A stretch of 64,000 nucleotides of DNA from Microbacterium rhizosphaerae (lineage in GTDB: Bacteria; Actinomycetota; Actinomycetes; Actinomycetales; Microbacteriaceae), in the NCBI RefSeq assembly GCF_034120055.1, contig NZ_CP139368.1, positions 2,790,001 to 2,854,000 of the forward strand, read 5' to 3'. The first letter of the stretch is position 1. Each line of letters begins with the position of its first letter. This document shows positions 34,771 to 43,946 of this stretch, piece after piece. The notes under the pieces were generated by a model, which searched no databases, was not told the origin of the DNA, and saw only the letters and a list, made by a program, of their open reading frames with translations. A program made the position numbers and the translations under genes.

Positions 34771-37700
34771 ATGGATGCCGACGAGTCGACGCCGAGTAGT
34801 GCTGAGAGGAATCCGGTGCAGTGGCGCATCGGCGGATTCGACCTTTTCGTCGACCTCCGGACGGTCCGCCAGGGCAGGCCCGATCCGGTCGACGGCATCG
34901 TGCGCGGGGTGTCGGGACGGGGCTGGGTGCGCGTCCCGGGAGCACAGCCGACCGTGCTCGAGCCCTCACCGAAGGGGCGGCGCTTCGTGCACGCCGTCGA
35001 AGTCGTCGACCAGGTCGAGCATCCCGACACCGAGGTCGCCGTCGCGGATGCGCAGGCGGTCCGCCCTGGGGCGGCGATCGGCGAGACGGTCACCGTCGCG
35101 TTCGACGCCGACGCCGCGCAACTGCGGGGCATCATCGCCGAGGGCGGCAGCGTGACGGGCTGGCTTCGCACCGACCCGCCGACGTCGCTCGTGGCCGTGG
35201 AGTTCTCGGACCTCGCCGTCGACGTGGCCCATCACGTCGTCGTCGACGGCTCGGTCACCTACCCCATCGCCGGGCTGCTCCCCCCACCGCTGCAGATCAC
35301 CATCGCCGGCTTCACCCTCGTCATCTCGAGGTTCGCGATCTTCCCGGTGCGCGGCTTCCGGGCGGATGCGTCGGTGATCCTGCCGTCGGGAGTGACGGAT
35401 GCCGCCTCCTGCGGCCCCGCGGTCATCGAGCTGGGCAGCATCGCCCTGTCACCCACGGGCGACTACTTCTTCGACGAGCCCGACCGCGGATTCGGACCAT
35501 GGCTGCTCGGCGACACCGGGATGGTCATCGGCGGGACGGGCTTCACGCTCGACCTCAGCCTCACGGCGAGCGCACCCGGCTGGCCGCCGCCGTGGCGCGG
35601 GCTCGTCCTGGTCGACGGCACCGCGACCGGCGAGCAGCATGTCCCCGAACCCTGCAACAGCGGCTACCTGCGCGGAACGTACGCGTTCCACCATGCGACG
35701 ATCGACGCCACGGGACTGGCGGGACTGCTCGAGCTGACGGCGCCGGTGTCGTTCACGGCGCTCAATCCGTTCGGCCAGCCGTTCACCTTCTCGTCGGGTC
35801 AGCTCACCGTGCAGAGCAGCGCGATCGCGTCCGGTGGCTTCGACAACGGACGCACCGACCTGCTGCCGACGGCGGTGCGCGGCAAGAACGGCACGCACAC
35901 CGTGTCGCTCGACCTCACCGCCGTGAGCGTGCAGCCCGACTACAGCCTGTCGGGCGTGCTCGATGCCGGCGGCACCGCGCTCTCGTGGGGCGAGCTCACG
36001 CATCCGGGCGAAGAGGTCCTCGTATGGACGGCGGCGGCCGGGCTCGCCTACCTCTACCTCCCGGGAGGATCGGTCACCTCCTACAGCCCGGTCTCGTCCG
36101 GCAGCTTCGTGAATCCCCCGGTCAACAGCGCCCCGGGCAGCACGCTTCCGGCCCTGGCCGCGGGCGCCGTCTCGGGCGTCACGCTGTGCAACTTCACGGA
36201 CCTCCTGCTGCACACCCCGGATCGGCCCGGCGGGGCGTCCGTCCCATTCGCGCTCGGCCCCGCCTACGGCTGGCTGCGCATCGGCGTCACGGGCGTGGAC
36301 GGCGAGCTGCGGCGCTTCTCCGCGCCGCTGCGCGAGCCGCTCGGCGACCCGGCAGGCACGGGGTACGTGGGCGTCGACTCGTTCAGCGCAACACTGTTCC
36401 AGCAGGACCGCCTCAATCTGCTCGCGGATCTCGTCACGAGCGCAGCCTTCGACTCGCACTTCAGCGGGAGCATCAGCATCCCCGATCCCGTGGACATCGG
36501 CCAACTCCCCTTCGCCGAGATGAAGATCACCTCGACCGCGTGTCTCGTCGGCGGCGATGTCGTGCTTCCGCCGGGAGGCATCCCGCTGCCGCGCTGGGGC
36601 CTGTCTCTCGTGTCGACCTCGACGACCGGGCAGGCCGGGGTCGTGAGCGTGCGCACGGGCCGCATCCTCTTGACGGCGGCAGGCCTTGCCGAGCCCCTGC
36701 ACTTCGCTCGCCCGATCGGCCTGACGTGGGGGGAGATCCTCGCCGACGGGCAGATCGGCGACCTGTTCCTCGACTACAACGACTGGGGTCAGCGCTTCGA
36801 CGGACTCGCCTTCCATCCGCACGAGGTGACCTTGGCCTACCCCTCCGCCACGGAGGCCTACCTGGGAGTGTGGGGATCGGTCACCTTCCCGTTCTTCGGT
36901 GCGCATGCCGTCAATGTGCGCGACGGACTCCCCGACCCGGCGCATCCATCGTTCACCCGCTGGGTCACCGTGCCGCACGATCCGATCACCGCACACGCCG
37001 GACCCACCGATCTGGCCCTCTCGGGCGTCTGGCACGACAGCCAGGGGTCGGTCGCGATCGACGTCGAGTGCCCCATCGACGTCGGGTACGACGAGACCGT
37101 CCAGCGCGGGTTCGCCGGCAGCGGCACCGCCGCGATCGGATGCCTTGGCAACGACGAGCTCCCCACGATCATCACGATCCGCGACGGTGCGAGCGACGTC
37201 CGGTTCACCTCGGGTCAGACGCACGATTTCGCGCTGCCGACCGTCGCTCGCCTCGGCGCCATGTCCGAGATCGCGGGAAGCCTCCGGGTCGAGGGCTTCA
37301 CCGCCTCGAGGATGAACATCTTCGGGATGCTGGAGCAGTCGGCGCAGGTCGGGTGGATCCTCGGCCCCAAGGAGGGCTACGACGTCGAGGTGAACACCGT
37401 CGTGACGGCGACCTCGCTCGATTTCTACGCCTCGGGCGACATGCTCCTCGCGGTCGCGCTCACGCAGGTCGAGGCATCGGCCGTCGTGCACCTGCACGTC
37501 GACTACGCGGCGCAGACGGCCGAGGGCGAGGTGCTCGGCACCGTCTCGGCGTCGTCCGCGTTCAACGGCCTGCAGGGCAGCGGCCAGCTCACGTGGTTCG
37601 TCGGGCCTGGCACGATGTACATGCAGGGCAAGGTCGCCGTCGCGGTGTTCGTCGCGTTCGCGTCGTCCGAGACGCTCGAAGGCGGGTTCTTCGTCGGGTG

Positions 37701-38148
37701 GAACGCCCCCAACGCCGTCGCGTGGGTGCTCGACACGGGCGATTCGCGCTTCAAGATCTCGCGGTCGATGTTCCCGGCCTCGATCACGGGCGTCTACGGA
37801 TACGGCCGGGCGTCGTACACCAAGACGTTCGCCTACGTCGCCCAAGCCGGCGTCGACGTCTTCATCGGCGGTGGCGCCTTCCTCGATCCGCTCTCGGGCG
37901 GTGCGCCGATCGCTCCGTTCGGAGGCGTGCTGCCCTATGTCGTCGCCGCGTGCGGCATCGGCATCCACGGCGAGATCGCGGGTGGCCTCGTGAGCGCCTC
38001 GGCGTGGGCCGAGCTCGCCGTCCGCGGGCCCCTCCCGCTGTACTTCGAGGGCACGTTCGGGCTGTCGGGATGCGTGGCCTGGGTGCTGTGCGCATCCATC
38101 ACCCTCGCCGCCCGCTACACCGCCGACGGCCTCGAGCTGTCGGACTAG
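34771..38148 (+). CDS. Large Gly/beta-rich protein of unknown family (first gene of a three-gene unit)
   Basis: A 1125-residue protein that I do not recognise. After a Ser/acidic start it shows alternating hydrophobic/Thr-Ser-Gly patterns throughout, suggesting beta-rich repeats (for example GYLRGTYAFHHATIDATGLA, SGSISIPDPVDIGQLPF). The last ~220 residues are strikingly Gly/Ala/aromatic-rich with amphipathic segments (GYGRASYTKTFAYVAQAGVD, GIGIHGEIAGGLVSASAWAE) resembling barrel- or solenoid-like sheets. There is no signal peptide, lipobox or clear membrane helix. ATG 34771 is preceded by a weak GGTGGGG site; the frame is open upstream to 34507. The FN3 gene starts 8 nt after the stop, with AGGAG spanning the junction. 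Confidence 0.8.
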   Translation: MDADESTPSSAERNPVQWRIGGFDLFVDLRTVRQGRPDPVDGIVRGVSGRGWVRVPGAQPTVLEPSPKGRRFVHAVEVVDQVEHPDTEVAVADAQAVRPGAAIGETVTVAFDADAAQLRGIIAEGGSVTGWLRTDPPTSLVAVEFSDLAVDVAHHVVVDGSVTYPIAGLLPPPLQITIAGFTLVISRFAIFPVRGFRADASVILPSGVTDAASCGPAVIELGSIALSPTGDYFFDEPDRGFGPWLLGDTGMVIGGTGFTLDLSLTASAPGWPPPWRGLVLVDGTATGEQHVPEPCNSGYLRGTYAFHHATIDATGLAGLLELTAPVSFTALNPFGQPFTFSSGQLTVQSSAIASGGFDNGRTDLLPTAVRGKNGTHTVSLDLTAVSVQPDYSLSGVLDAGGTALSWGELTHPGEEVLVWTAAAGLAYLYLPGGSVTSYSPVSSGSFVNPPVNSAPGSTLPALAAGAVSGVTLCNFTDLLLHTPDRPGGASVPFALGPAYGWLRIGVTGVDGELRRFSAPLREPLGDPAGTGYVGVDSFSATLFQQDRLNLLADLVTSAAFDSHFSGSISIPDPVDIGQLPFAEMKITSTACLVGGDVVLPPGGIPLPRWGLSLVSTSTTGQAGVVSVRTGRILLTAAGLAEPLHFARPIGLTWGEILADGQIGDLFLDYNDWGQRFDGLAFHPHEVTLAYPSATEAYLGVWGSVTFPFFGAHAVNVRDGLPDPAHPSFTRWVTVPHDPITAHAGPTDLALSGVWHDSQGSVAIDVECPIDVGYDETVQRGFAGSGTAAIGCLGNDELPTIITIRDGASDVRFTSGQTHDFALPTVARLGAMSEIAGSLRVEGFTASRMNIFGMLEQSAQVGWILGPKEGYDVEVNTVVTATSLDFYASGDMLLAVALTQVEASAVVHLHVDYAAQTAEGEVLGTVSASSAFNGLQGSGQLTWFVGPGTMYMQGKVAVAVFVAFASSETLEGGFFVGWNAPNAVAWVLDTGDSRFKISRSMFPASITGVYGYGRASYTKTFAYVAQAGVDVFIGGGAFLDPLSGGAPIAPFGGVLPYVVAACGIGIHGEIAGGLVSASAWAELAVRGPLPLYFEGTFGLSGCVAWVLCASITLAARYTADGLELSD

Positions 38149-38156
38149 GAGTCGTC

Positions 38157-40547
38157 ATGGTCGACATCGCGCTGTTGCAGGCCACCTCGGACGGTGTCGC
38201 CGCCGACGGCACGACGCGCATCGCGCTCCGGTGGGAGTCGGTCGGCGAGGCGATCGGATACCGCCTCCACCGGCGCACGCCGGGCGGCGCATCCGTCGTC
38301 CTGGGCGGAGCCGATCCGATCCGGCTCCCGCAATCCGCGACCGAGCTGCGCACAGTGGTGACCCCGGGCACGGTCGAGTGGAACACGATCGCACGCGTCC
38401 TGACGGCCGCGCAGTCTCCACCGCCCGCCGATCCCGACGTGCTGGTCGACCCGGGCGCGGTGTTCGACCGGGGACTGACGGACCTCGAGCGCGCGACCCT
38501 GCAAGCGGCGTCCCAGGCCGACCTCACCGTCGGTCGCGTCGACGGCATCGCGTACATCGACGCCGATGTGACGGCGGGCCAGGAGTACCTCTACGACCTG
38601 ATCGCGGTGCGGGCGCAGGGCGGAGACCTGGTGCTGTCCACCGACGTGGCGGTGACCGCGGGCGTCTTCACCCTGCCCGCGCCACCGTCGGGACTCGTGG
38701 CGCAGCCCGGCGACCGTCGCGTCCTCGTGCTCTGGAATCGCAATCCCCTCGCTGCGACCTTCGTCGTGCAGCGCGCGAGCGCACCGGGCGGCCCGTATCT
38801 GCAGATCGACCCGCAGCCGATCGCATACGACACGACGACGGACATCGACGGCGCCGCGCTCCCCCTGCCGCAGCCCGGATTCCTCGACGTGGGAGCATGG
38901 GCCGCCGACGGCTCCCCGACATCCCGGATGGTCGCGGGCACCACCGTCGACGGACCCGATACCGGCATCACGTACTGGTACCGCGTGGCATCCCGCGACA
39001 CCCTCAACAGGCTCGGGGCGTGGTCGGCTCCGGTCGCGGCGACGCCCGTCAGAAGTCTTCCGCCCCGCGCACCGGACGGGCTGCAGGTGACAGCGACGAC
39101 GGCGGCGGACGGGCTCGCGCTGCAGTGGAACACCGTCGACCGCAACGTCGAGAACCACTGGCTCGTCGACCAGGGGATCCCCGACACGAGCCAGACCAAT
39201 CTCGTCTATCGCGCCGACTCCAGGGAGCAGCTCGAGGACCTCGCGAACCTGCCCGCCCTGCTGGTCGCGACGATCCCGAGCGACCCGTACGACGCGACCA
39301 ACCCGGTGCAGTCCTGGACCGACACGGACCCCGTCCTGATCCCGCCGTATGGCACGAAGCCGTTCTTCTACCGCGTGCGGGTCATGGATGCCGCCGGCAT
39401 CCTGTCCGCGCCATCCGCCGTCATCGGCGCCGCCGTGCCCGATACGATCCCGCCTGGGCCGTCGACGATCACCGGAGCCGAAGGCAAGGCCGACCGCATC
39501 CATGTGGAGTGGAAGCCCAACCCCGAACCCGACGTCGCCGGCTACCAGGTGTGGCGCGGAGTCTGCGACAACGGCTACGTCTACGTGCCCGGAATCTCGC
39601 ACCTCCCGCCCCAGAAGGGCGAGCAGCCTCCTTCGAAGGAGAGCAGGTACCACTGCGACCTGACTCAGGTCGGAGACATCCCGGTCGGGGACGCGCTCGC
39701 CATGATCGCGGCCCACGGCGTCATCGAGTTCGACGACACCACCGTGCCCGCGAACTCCCCGCTCTGCTACGCCTACTGGATCCGCGCGTACGACTTCGCC
39801 GGCAACCTCTACCCGGGCGACGTCCACGGATGCCCGAGGCCCGGCGAGTACCTGTGCGCGGGGCTGCGCGAGAAGACGCCGCCGCAGCTGCCGGTGCTGA
39901 CGGCACTGCGAGCCCGCGACCACGGTGTCGAGCTCGAGTGGATCGGCGCACCCGAGCCCGACCTCCACGCATTCCACATCTACCGGGCCGAGAGCCCGAC
40001 CGATGCGCCCGAGTTCCTCGCGTGCGTGTTCACCGACGGCACGGTCAGCTCGCTCCCGTGGTCGGGGCTGCCGCTGTCGTGCGCGGCCATCCCGGCCGTG
40101 GCCGACCCGCTCTCGGCACACGGCGCCTACGTCGACGCGGACGCCGAGCCCCACCGCATTTTTTGGTACCGCGTCTCGGCGGTCGACTGGCTCGGCAACG
40201 AGAGCAGCGCCGGCGACCTCGCCGCGATCCCGGCAGACAGCACCTTCGCCTACGCCAGCACGGTGCCGGCGACGCCGACGATCCTGCCGCAGGCGATGCC
40301 GCTACCCGACGGATGCGGGCTCGGCGTCTCCTGGGGTCCCCCGTACGACCCCGCAGCCGTGCAGGGCTTCGTCGTCTTCCGCGCTGCCGCTGGCCAGCCG
40401 TTCCGGCAGGTGTCGGGCGTCATCCAGGGCAACGGGTTCGACGACGAGACCGCTCGGCGCGGCGTGGACTACTACTACCGGGTGCAGGCGGTGGATGCGA
40501 CGGGCGCCCTGTCCGAGCCATCCGCTCCCATGCTGCAGCGGTACTGA
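38157..40547 (+). CDS. Multi-fibronectin-type-III protein (second gene of the three-gene unit)
   Basis: A 796-residue protein made largely of fibronectin type III-like repeats. Clear units begin near residues 175, 301, 431, 575 and 702, each with a Pro-rich A-strand and the W/Y core, e.g. IHVEWKPNPEPDVAGYQVWR and VELEWIGAPEPDLHAFHIYR, ending with YWYRV/FWYRVSAVD-type G-strands; the first ~170 residues contain one or two more diverged units. There is no signal peptide or anchor, unusual because bacterial FN3 arrays are mostly extracellular. Such arrays normally serve as spacers or binding surfaces. It sits between the beta-rich protein and the papain-like protein, 8 and 17 nt away. Confidence 0.88.
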   Translation: MVDIALLQATSDGVAADGTTRIALRWESVGEAIGYRLHRRTPGGASVVLGGADPIRLPQSATELRTVVTPGTVEWNTIARVLTAAQSPPPADPDVLVDPGAVFDRGLTDLERATLQAASQADLTVGRVDGIAYIDADVTAGQEYLYDLIAVRAQGGDLVLSTDVAVTAGVFTLPAPPSGLVAQPGDRRVLVLWNRNPLAATFVVQRASAPGGPYLQIDPQPIAYDTTTDIDGAALPLPQPGFLDVGAWAADGSPTSRMVAGTTVDGPDTGITYWYRVASRDTLNRLGAWSAPVAATPVRSLPPRAPDGLQVTATTAADGLALQWNTVDRNVENHWLVDQGIPDTSQTNLVYRADSREQLEDLANLPALLVATIPSDPYDATNPVQSWTDTDPVLIPPYGTKPFFYRVRVMDAAGILSAPSAVIGAAVPDTIPPGPSTITGAEGKADRIHVEWKPNPEPDVAGYQVWRGVCDNGYVYVPGISHLPPQKGEQPPSKESRYHCDLTQVGDIPVGDALAMIAAHGVIEFDDTTVPANSPLCYAYWIRAYDFAGNLYPGDVHGCPRPGEYLCAGLREKTPPQLPVLTALRARDHGVELEWIGAPEPDLHAFHIYRAESPTDAPEFLACVFTDGTVSSLPWSGLPLSCAAIPAVADPLSAHGAYVDADAEPHRIFWYRVSAVDWLGNESSAGDLAAIPADSTFAYASTVPATPTILPQAMPLPDGCGLGVSWGPPYDPAAVQGFVVFRAAAGQPFRQVSGVIQGNGFDDETARRGVDYYYRVQAVDATGALSEPSAPMLQRY

Positions 40548-40564
40548 CGGAGACGAGGCGAAAC

Positions 40565-41992
40565 GTGGGCATCCTCCGGGACTTCGACTACAAGCACGAC
40601 GGCTTCCCGTTCGCGAACTTCGACACGGACACCCTCGACTGGGACACGTACCGACGGACCTACCTGTCGATCTGGCCGACGAACGACGTCGTCGGCGCGC
40701 CGCTCGACGTCGCCTTCTACGCCGCCGCGTTCGAGCACGCCGCGAAACCCGGCCACTGCGTCGGGCTCTCGACACTGGCGATCACGATCTGGCAGCTCGG
40801 TGGATGGTTCGGCTTCAGCTCGCCCGCGAGCTTCTACCTGGGACCGCCGGACACCTACCCCCATCCCGGCCCCGAGAGCGACGATCTGCGCCAGGCCGTG
40901 CACATCCTCCACGGCCGGCAGTTCGACGCCGGCAACGTGACGGACGTGCTGCAGACCGCGAAGGCCGGTCACATCAACGACGGCATGGCCGCCTACGACC
41001 GCGTCGTCGACGGCCTGGCGAGCGGCGACCTGCAGCTCATCTCCATCTCCGACGGGCTCTCCGACGGACACGCCCACTGCCTGCTCCCGTACCGCTGCGA
41101 GACCCTGGCATCGGGAGAGCGCGACATCTACGTCTGGGACTCCGTCCGCCCGTACGCCCTGTTCCCCGACTACTATGACCTCGGCTACAACGTCATCCGC
41201 ATCAACGGCCCCGCCGACTGGACCTACAACCAGAACCCCACCCCCGCCATCAGCGACGCCTACGTCTACGAGGGTGCACACCACGGCTGGCTGTTCGCGT
41301 TCTCGTCGACGGCGGTCCGCAACAAGGGAAGCCAGCCCTTCAGCGTCGGCTTCGCGATGTCGGACCTGTCCTACCTCGTGCTGTCCGGGTCGGCGTCGGT
41401 CGCGCAGATCGAGGACGACGAGGGCAGGCTGCTCTTCGAGACGGATGCCGCAGGCCGGCCGACAGGCTGGCGCACCACCACAGGGCTCGCGGTCCTCCCC
41501 TGGCCCTGGGCGGGCGGATCGGGCTCCGGCTCCGAGCTCTACCTGGTCCACGGTGACGAGACCGCGATCACCGTCCACGTCGACGGCCAGGACTACTCGC
41601 TGCAGCTGGCATCCGCCGGGAGGCTCACCGAGGTCGCCCCCCGCGGCGCAGGGCGCGCGACCGACAGCATCCGCATCGAGCGACGTGGCGCGTCGCACGC
41701 CCTGGAGCTTCGGACCTCCGCGCGCAGCCGCCGATTCGACGTGCGGCATGTCCACCAGCCGGAGCCGGGAGTGTGGGCAGGCGTGCGGGTGCAGGACGCC
41801 CTCGTCACCGACGACGCGGTGCGTGTCGAGCTCGCCGCGACGGCGGACTCCGCCCGGCTCTCCGGCGCACATGCGCGCCGGAAGGTCGACCTCGTTTTCG
41901 AGCGCTTCAGCGACGGGAGACTGTCCTCGTCGACGCTGACGGGCGCCCGGTTCGACCGCGATCACCCCCTGATCGCCACGGCTGAGCAGTGA
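40565..41992 (+). CDS. Predicted papain-like cysteine peptidase (third gene of the three-gene unit)
   Basis: A 475-residue protein with a plausible papain-like triad: Cys65 in PGHCVGLSTLAITIWQ at the start of a hydrophobic helix, His169 in SDGHAHCLLPYRCE on a strand, and Asp192 in IYVWDSVRPY on the next strand. The order Cys-His-Asp and the GHxxxPY then VYDxxxP-like spacing are those of papain-fold peptidases and related transferases. Residues ~260-475 form a beta-rich C-terminal domain with no recognised match. No signal peptide. GTG 40565 is preceded by GGAGACGAGG. Peptidase activity is inferred from motif order only; a transglutaminase-like or inactive fold is possible. Confidence 0.7.
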   Translation: MGILRDFDYKHDGFPFANFDTDTLDWDTYRRTYLSIWPTNDVVGAPLDVAFYAAAFEHAAKPGHCVGLSTLAITIWQLGGWFGFSSPASFYLGPPDTYPHPGPESDDLRQAVHILHGRQFDAGNVTDVLQTAKAGHINDGMAAYDRVVDGLASGDLQLISISDGLSDGHAHCLLPYRCETLASGERDIYVWDSVRPYALFPDYYDLGYNVIRINGPADWTYNQNPTPAISDAYVYEGAHHGWLFAFSSTAVRNKGSQPFSVGFAMSDLSYLVLSGSASVAQIEDDEGRLLFETDAAGRPTGWRTTTGLAVLPWPWAGGSGSGSELYLVHGDETAITVHVDGQDYSLQLASAGRLTEVAPRGAGRATDSIRIERRGASHALELRTSARSRRFDVRHVHQPEPGVWAGVRVQDALVTDDAVRVELAATADSARLSGAHARRKVDLVFERFSDGRLSSSTLTGARFDRDHPLIATAEQ

Positions 41993-42098
41993 GTGGACGA
42001 GTCGGCCGCCGCCGCACCGTGATTCCCGGAGGCGATTCCGGCGGCGAGCCCCGACGCATCGCGCTGCGTCCCCGTGCCGCGTCAGCGTGTGGGACCCC

Positions 42099-42104
42099 TA
42101 CGCT
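42099..42104 (+). promoter_or_regulatory. Leaderless -10 element for the membrane protein at 42111
   Basis: TACGCT, 6-nt spacer GTCGAC, ATG. This favours ATG 42111 over the in-frame ATG at 42087. Confidence 0.5.
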
Positions 42105-42110
42105 GTCGAC

Positions 42111-42521
42111 ATGACGGAAACGCCGGCCCCTGCCCACTTCCGCATCCGCTGGGGCTGGTTCGTCGGATGCATCGCGCTCGGACTGGGCGCCATCGCGATC
42201 GGCGCCCTCGTGGCTCCCGTCGCCGCTCTGCCGGGCTATATCGCGGGAGTCCTGGCGAACGTGGGGACCACCCTGCTGCTGGTCGGCATCGTGCTGCTGC
42301 TCGAGCGGCGGATCGTCGATAGTGCGATTCGCGTGGTCCGCAGCGCCAATGCGCATTCGAACGACGCGATCCGGGCGCAGATCCGGGACCTCGAGGATCG
42401 GCTCGCCGCGGAGTGGGAGTCCGCGACCGCCGAGAACATCGCCGAGAAGAAGGCAGAGACCGCACGGGTGGTCGACGAGTTCACCCAGCGGGTCGTGGAC
42501 GAGGCCACGCCCCACGAGTAG
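42111..42521 (+). CDS. Small membrane protein with two TM helices and a coiled-coil tail
   Basis: A 136-residue protein of unknown function. Two adjacent membrane segments (about residues 17-40 and 45-67) form a hairpin, followed by a charged helical tail (IRDLEDRLAAEWESATAEN then a Lys/Glu-rich stretch) likely to be a cytoplasmic coiled coil. No family is recognised. A 30-codon membrane ORF follows after 7 nt. Confidence 0.7.
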   Translation: MTETPAPAHFRIRWGWFVGCIALGLGAIAIGALVAPVAALPGYIAGVLANVGTTLLLVGIVLLLERRIVDSAIRVVRSANAHSNDAIRAQIRDLEDRLAAEWESATAENIAEKKAETARVVDEFTQRVVDEATPHE

Positions 42522-42528
42522 GGACCTG

Positions 42529-42621
42529 ATGGGGATCAGTGCCGGAGCGTTGGTAGCGGTCTTCGCTGCTCTGTTCGTTGTCCTCGTGGTGGTGTTCCTC
42601 ATCGTTCGACGCAGGCGGTAG
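42529..42621 (+). CDS. 30-residue single-TM small membrane protein
   Basis: MGISAGALVAVFAALFVVLV continues with a hydrophobic run and ends in four arginines, the classic N-out/C-in single-span microprotein pattern. GTAGGGAC upstream can act as a ribosome binding site. It follows the preceding gene by 7 nt, so the two are probably co-transcribed. Function unknown; too short for usual gene callers. Confidence 0.5.
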   Translation: MGISAGALVAVFAALFVVLVVVFLIVRRRR

Positions 42622-42680
42622 TTTCTCGCCGGTCCGGCAAGGGATAACTCCTGTTGCCGTCGCTGGTGGAGCGGGGCAGA

Positions 42681-43196
42681 GTGTCGCACATGTTCGTGGA
42701 TGACTTCGCTCAGCACAGCAAGGTGCTGCACATCATGACGGCGGACTTCGCGCGCGCTGTCCCCGACGAGAGGTGGGATTTCACGCCCGTTCCCCCTGGT
42801 TCGTCGGGCCGGCCGCCCGCTGCGTCTCGGCTGGGTGACGGATTCGGCCCGTTCTCCAAGCAACTCCGACACGTTGTGTGCGTGCGCGGCGTGCACAACG
42901 ACGCGTTGGCCACCGGCAAGCTCGACTGGTCGAAGAAGCATGAGCACTACACCGGCCCGCTGGAACGCGAGCCCCTTCTGGACGCGCTCGAGCACGAGCA
43001 GCAGGAGCTGTTGTCTCTCTTGGCCGAAGCCCATCCCGAGATCACCATCGACTGGGACGGCTTCCCCTTCTCGCTGGCGATGTTCGCCGGCGACTTCGTT
43101 CAGCACGAAGCCATCCATCACGGCCAGTGGAGCGTCTACGCCGCCGTCGCCGGCTTCGATACGCCGCTGAGCTGGCGCCAGTCCTGGAAGCTGTAA
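42681..43196 (+). CDS. DinB-like four-helix metalloprotein
   Basis: A 171-residue protein resembling the DinB/YfiT helical bundle: a His-containing first helix (FAQHSKVLHIMTADF), a second with QLRHVVCVRGVHND, and a C-terminal metal-binding helix FVQHEAIHHGQWSVYAA. The family binds a divalent metal through three histidines; some members are thiol transferases, most are uncharacterised. The start is uncertain: GTG 42681 has GGAG 9 nt upstream, ATG 42690 and TTG 42654 are alternatives. It stands alone, convergent with the TetR gene. Confidence 0.7.
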   Translation: MSHMFVDDFAQHSKVLHIMTADFARAVPDERWDFTPVPPGSSGRPPAASRLGDGFGPFSKQLRHVVCVRGVHNDALATGKLDWSKKHEHYTGPLEREPLLDALEHEQQELLSLLAEAHPEITIDWDGFPFSLAMFAGDFVQHEAIHHGQWSVYAAVAGFDTPLSWRQSWKL

Positions 43197-43263
43197 GCGC
43201 GGCGCAACCGGCATCGGGGCTGCTGACGATTCGGTGACGCCGGAGCAGGCTCGTCCGAGTCCG

Positions 43264-43878
43264 TCAAGCGTCATCTCGCAGGCCGGCCGAGATCAGGTCG
43301 GCGAGTGTGGGCAGGTCGGCGGGATCTGACGGATCGATGTCCGCGTCTGACGCGACATGAGTCGTGCCGCCATCCATTGCGGTGTGGTGGTCATGCAAGG
43401 TCGGGGTCGTGAGGATCGCGACCCAGGCGGTGGCGGCAGCGCGGAGCCGGTGGGCGGCGATCGGATGACGGGTGCTCGCGCGCAGCACCTGCTCGACGAG
43501 GTTCTGCAGCTGACGGCGATAGTCGTGCAGACTCGCGTGCACCTCGGGATGCGTGCGCTGTTCGCGCCAGACGATGACGCGCCGCACGGCTGACTCCGCC
43601 TGCAGGCGGCGCAGCATATGCGAGATGTTGAGCAGTGCACGCGCGGGGTCTCCACGCGCGATGAGTGCGGTGGTGTCGATGGGATCGAGCTCGAGCCGCT
43701 CTCCGACCAATGCGCGAAGGAGGTCCGTCTTGCTGGGGAAGTAGTAGAAGAGCAGCCCCTTGGGCACGCCGGCGGAATCGGCGATCGCCGCTGTCGGCGT
43801 GGCATCGAAGCCGCGCTCGGCGAACAGGCGCTCAGCCGCATCCAGGATGAGTGCCCTGCTCTCCCGGCTTCTGGTCAA
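43264..43878 (-). CDS. TetR family transcriptional regulator
   Basis: A 204-residue repressor. The N-terminal HTH is typical: LILDAAERLFAERGFDAT then AIADSAGVPKGLLFYYFPSK. The C-terminal ligand domain is divergent, so the effector is unknown. The frame begins with TTG at 43878 (TTGACCAGAAGC), with GAGG 8 nt upstream and no better ATG/GTG in frame. It lies 68 nt downstream of the SPW-like membrane gene in the same direction, and a TGACCG-N2-CGGTCA palindrome overlaps that gene's promoter, implying autoregulation of the pair. Confidence 0.88.
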   Translation of the reverse strand: MTRSRESRALILDAAERLFAERGFDATPTAAIADSAGVPKGLLFYYFPSKTDLLRALVGERLELDPIDTTALIARGDPARALLNISHMLRRLQAESAVRRVIVWREQRTHPEVHASLHDYRRQLQNLVEQVLRASTRHPIAAHRLRAAATAWVAILTTPTLHDHHTAMDGGTTHVASDADIDPSDPADLPTLADLISAGLRDDA

Positions 43879-43946
43879 GACGGCATCCTCACACGCGCGA
43901 CTGGGACGGCGGCCTCAGCCGTCGCCCCGGTCTCTCGAACGATGAG

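Noticed and set aside
35449..37968. A long minus-strand open frame opposite the 1125-residue protein, and the open frame 34821-38156 in front of the FN3 gene
   Set aside because: Both are Arg/Gly/His-rich frame shadows. The coding frame has balanced composition and SD-linked junctions.
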